Positions 5,611 through 5,652 of a stretch of DNA of 5,652 nt are shown piece by piece. The stretch spans positions 1-5,652 of the forward strand of contig CAJUQO010000090.1 of the NCBI GenBank assembly GCA_910588295.1, in the 5' to 3' direction. The notes beneath the pieces are model-generated. The model saw nothing but the letters and a program-made list of their open reading frames with translations, did not search any database and was not told where the DNA came from. Each line of letters opens with the position of its first letter. Positions within the stretch are counted from its first letter, which is position 1. Source of the stretch: an uncultured Lachnospiraceae bacterium (GTDB lineage: Bacteria > Bacillota > Clostridia > Lachnospirales > Lachnospiraceae). The position numbers and the translations under genes are program-made.

Positions 5611-5652
5611 GTATTTAGAAAGTTTACATAAGATAAAAAGTGAGAGGGATGT

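Noticed and set aside
5642..5652. Start of a downstream gene at ATG 5649
   Set aside because: The purine run GAGAGGG touches the ATG with no spacing and only one base follows, so a start cannot be judged.

Overview
The window looks like chromosome of a low-to-mid GC Gram-positive Clostridia member, most likely Lachnospiraceae-type. This is inferred from purine-rich Shine-Dalgarno sites, a 7TM-type hybrid histidine kinase, a remnant of a large serine recombinase of the kind common in clostridial mobile elements, and AT-rich promoters between moderately GC-rich genes. I did no database search, so the taxon is an inference.

Positions 1-518 hold debris rather than an intact gene: the last 13 codons of an unidentified gene, a doubtful 41-codon ORF, a short perfect palindrome, and a fragment of a serine site-specific recombinase that has lost its catalytic N-terminus and everything after the first ~50 residues. 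A TTGACA -35 box overlaps the stop codon of that fragment and begins the likely promoter of the signalling operon. A further orphan reading frame (418-492) precedes the kinase.

Positions 519-4672 are a tightly packed four-gene signal-transduction operon, all on the plus strand: a 950-residue membrane hybrid histidine kinase (7TM sensor, PAS, HisKA, HATPase, receiver, HPt, acidic tail); a stand-alone receiver whose frame is interrupted by an in-frame TAG at 3644; a CheX-family aspartyl-phosphate phosphatase; and a CheY-like stand-alone receiver. The kinase can be read as an internal His359 to Asp656 to His802 relay feeding a diffusible receiver, with the CheX protein resetting it. No gene here carries a DNA-binding output domain for the relay, so output is probably by protein-protein contact or through genes elsewhere. 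The amber codon removes the C-terminal third of the first receiver and is the clearest anomaly in the window.

Positions 4673-5652 form a separate unit: a TetR-family regulator with its own promoter, into which two copies of a CATACC-N3-GGTATG palindrome are embedded (one between -35 and -10, one just after -10), strongly suggesting autorepression. After tetR come a hairpin plus T-rich tract that overlaps a 12-codon mini-ORF, and another palindrome that shares the operator half-sites at wider spacing. The target gene of this regulator probably lies just beyond the right edge.
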